A model generated the notes under the pieces. That model saw only the letters and a program-made list of their open reading frames with translations, did no database searches and was not told the origin of the DNA. The position numbers and the translations under genes are program-made. A DNA stretch of 64,000 bases, taken from positions 1,152,324 through 1,216,323 of the forward strand of contig BLXT01003724.1 of NCBI GenBank assembly GCA_019648995.1, written 5' to 3'. This stretch comes from Plakobranchus ocellatus. Taxonomy: Eukaryota > Mollusca > Gastropoda > Plakobranchidae. Within the stretch, counting starts at the first letter, position 1, and each line of letters opens with the position of its first letter. Shown piece by piece: positions 62,296 through 64,000 of this stretch.

Positions 62296-63575
62296 GTGTT
62301 GAGAACCGGAAATAGATAAGTATTATATCCTAGGACCAAAAGAGCTCTACTAAATAAAGATGGCTATGAATTCGTGTAAACGTTTATTTCAATCCCTATT
62401 AGGCTATAATAATGTACTTTTTTTTTTTTGGTTTGGTATAACGAAATGGTAACGAAATTTTGTAAGCCATAATCTATCATTTTATATATCGCATTCTTCA
62501 TTCAAAACTTTTGCAGTTTTCTAAACGATGTATGTTGCTGCTTAGGATCAATATCGGGGTCATGAAAATAATTTTTAATTTATATTGTGTCCTAAAATAT
62601 GTATTCATTGAGAAGTCATACGCCTTTTTATGCTCTGCATCATTAAACGATAAGATTTCGAACAGAGGAATTTGAATCCTTGTGCAAAATACTTTTCAAA
62701 AGTGATAATGTTTTTCCATGCAATGAATGAATGAATAAAACATCAACAAATAAATATCAGCTAGTATTGTTTAGTTTTATCAAGAGAGAAGCACTGGTAT
62801 ACATTTATCTAGATTTTGAAGACGGGTGACCATCCTGTTCATTTGTTAAAAATTCATTGTCCTATATCAAGAAGACTGCAGTCAATAAAGAAGTACTTTT
62901 TTTTTTTTTTTTTTTTTGGACGTTTTCAACAAGTGGAGATAAGATGTACCGGTTTGCAAAATTTGACTTTGAAGTTTTTCTTATTCATTTTGTTGATATA
63001 AAATTGCTTTCATACAAGTGCACTAACCTTTTATTTTGGAGGATCTAGCGGGGTTAATCTTGACCTAGCTCCGTGAACTACTTTAGTTTTCTCTTGCTAA
63101 TAATGTGAAAGAACCCTTTTTGTTTGACTATAATTTCAAATTTATATAAAAGTAATAGAAAAGTGCTTTCTTTCGCTCGCTTATACAGAATGAAAATACA
63201 TGGTCCTCAAAATTGACTGTGTTTGTTTTGTTCTGTATTGGGCAGATGCAAACAAATATACACCTTTTTCTAAGGTAAATCTAAATTTAGAGTTATACCA
63301 AGCATTAATATTTAAGCCAATATTTTACATATACCGATGTGTAATGCAGTCTTCCTTTTCTGGAACATTAGTCATACATTTGCACCGTAAATATATGTAA
63401 AACGAAAAGGGTGTCAAAAAAAGATTAAAGACATGGCGATAAAAGATGTACAAGATTGTTCAATGAAATAATGAAAGTTAATCACTTAATGGAAATGATT
63501 ACAATCATGGTACACATCTTTAAATTATTAAAAAAATGAATTGATATACTTATAATACAGGCCTACTCCTACCAA
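62296..63575. other. Flank upstream of H2A.X
   Basis: AT-rich with T-runs. No gene, no CCAAT box upstream of the TATA box and no other histone gene seen. Confidence 0.5.
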
Positions 63576-63579
63576 GAGC

Positions 63580-63860
63580 ATATTATGAAAAGCAAAGTAC
63601 CGGTACGGAGCAGACAATTTGAATTCATTGGGCCCTACGAAGACCTGTCGACCATAGCCAAAAGACACAAGCTCAACTACTATGGTCATGTCATCGGGGC
63701 TTGCCAAGACATTCCTGCAGAACACAGTGCAAAGAGGGAGAAGTGAAGCAGGCAGGGGGACGACATCAGTGAATGGACGGGCTTGAGTTTGATTGATCCA
63801 ATCAATAGAGCACTAAACCAAAGATATAAGAAGATGTTGGTTGCCATATCACTTCTGGCA
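63580..63860 (+). pseudogene. LINE reverse transcriptase 3' end
   Basis: Reads FIGPYEDLSTIAKRHKLNYY then GHVIG, a shifted frame with GLAKTFLQNTVQRGR, then DDISEWTGLSLID and NQRYKKMLVA. This is the ordered tail of a non-LTR reverse transcriptase (KR-K-YGHV, QGTVQG-R-RG, EWTGL). At least two frameshifts and a stop are present. Confidence 0.75.
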
Positions 63861-64000
63861 CTAGAACCTTCCACAAGACTACAGGATATGTTATAATATA
63901 CCATTATCATCGTGACTTTTCTGGCGCGAATACTTCATTCAACCCCCACTCTGCTGGTACTTAGAGTCATTCTTCTACTCTATAAAATCTAGTTATCTCC

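Overview
This is a piece of an animal nuclear genome. Genes are split by many GT-AG introns, AT content is high, microsatellites are dense, and the transposon remnants are LINEs, tRNA-derived SINEs and a pogo/Tigger-like element. The LINE fragments and the frequent palindromic word TCTAGATC suggest a mollusc, perhaps a gastropod, but that is inference. There are three short assembly gaps (runs of N), all next to repeats or low-complexity sequence.

Layout: (1) Positions 45-8527, minus strand: the 5' part of a multi-exon gene that runs off the left edge. Eight exons join in phase (one is tentative) into about 387 residues: a conserved N-terminal region, a basic segment, a long acidic run, and a GNAT-type acetyltransferase fold. 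I do not recognise the protein, and no single ORF shows it. (2) Positions 8528-11853: intergenic, with LINE debris, including two opposed LINE fragments bounded by a perfect 24-bp inverted repeat, then long microsatellites. (3) Positions 11854-50533, plus strand: a complete glycine decarboxylase gene (GLDC, P-protein of the mitochondrial glycine cleavage system). Its 26 coding exons sum exactly to 1047 codons plus a stop. Its introns hold a LINE RNase-H-type tail, a LINE ORF1 with zinc knuckles, a tRNA-derived SINE and a 1.45-kb terminal-inverted-repeat element with TA target duplication. (4) Positions 50534-61693: about 11 kb without a recognisable gene, with two copies of an unnamed repeat that also occurs near 8 kb. 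(5) Positions 61694-62295, minus strand: an intronless histone H2A.X gene ending in SQEF, with a TATA box, an E2F-like site and a canonical histone 3' stem-loop. (6) Positions 62296-64000: flank with a decayed LINE 3' end.

The three genes have no obvious shared pathway. The GNAT-like gene and GLDC are divergent, with their start codons 3.3 kb apart. GLDC acts in mitochondrial glycine breakdown. H2A.X is a replication- and damage-linked chromatin protein. No rRNA, tRNA, CRISPR or operon-like structure was seen.
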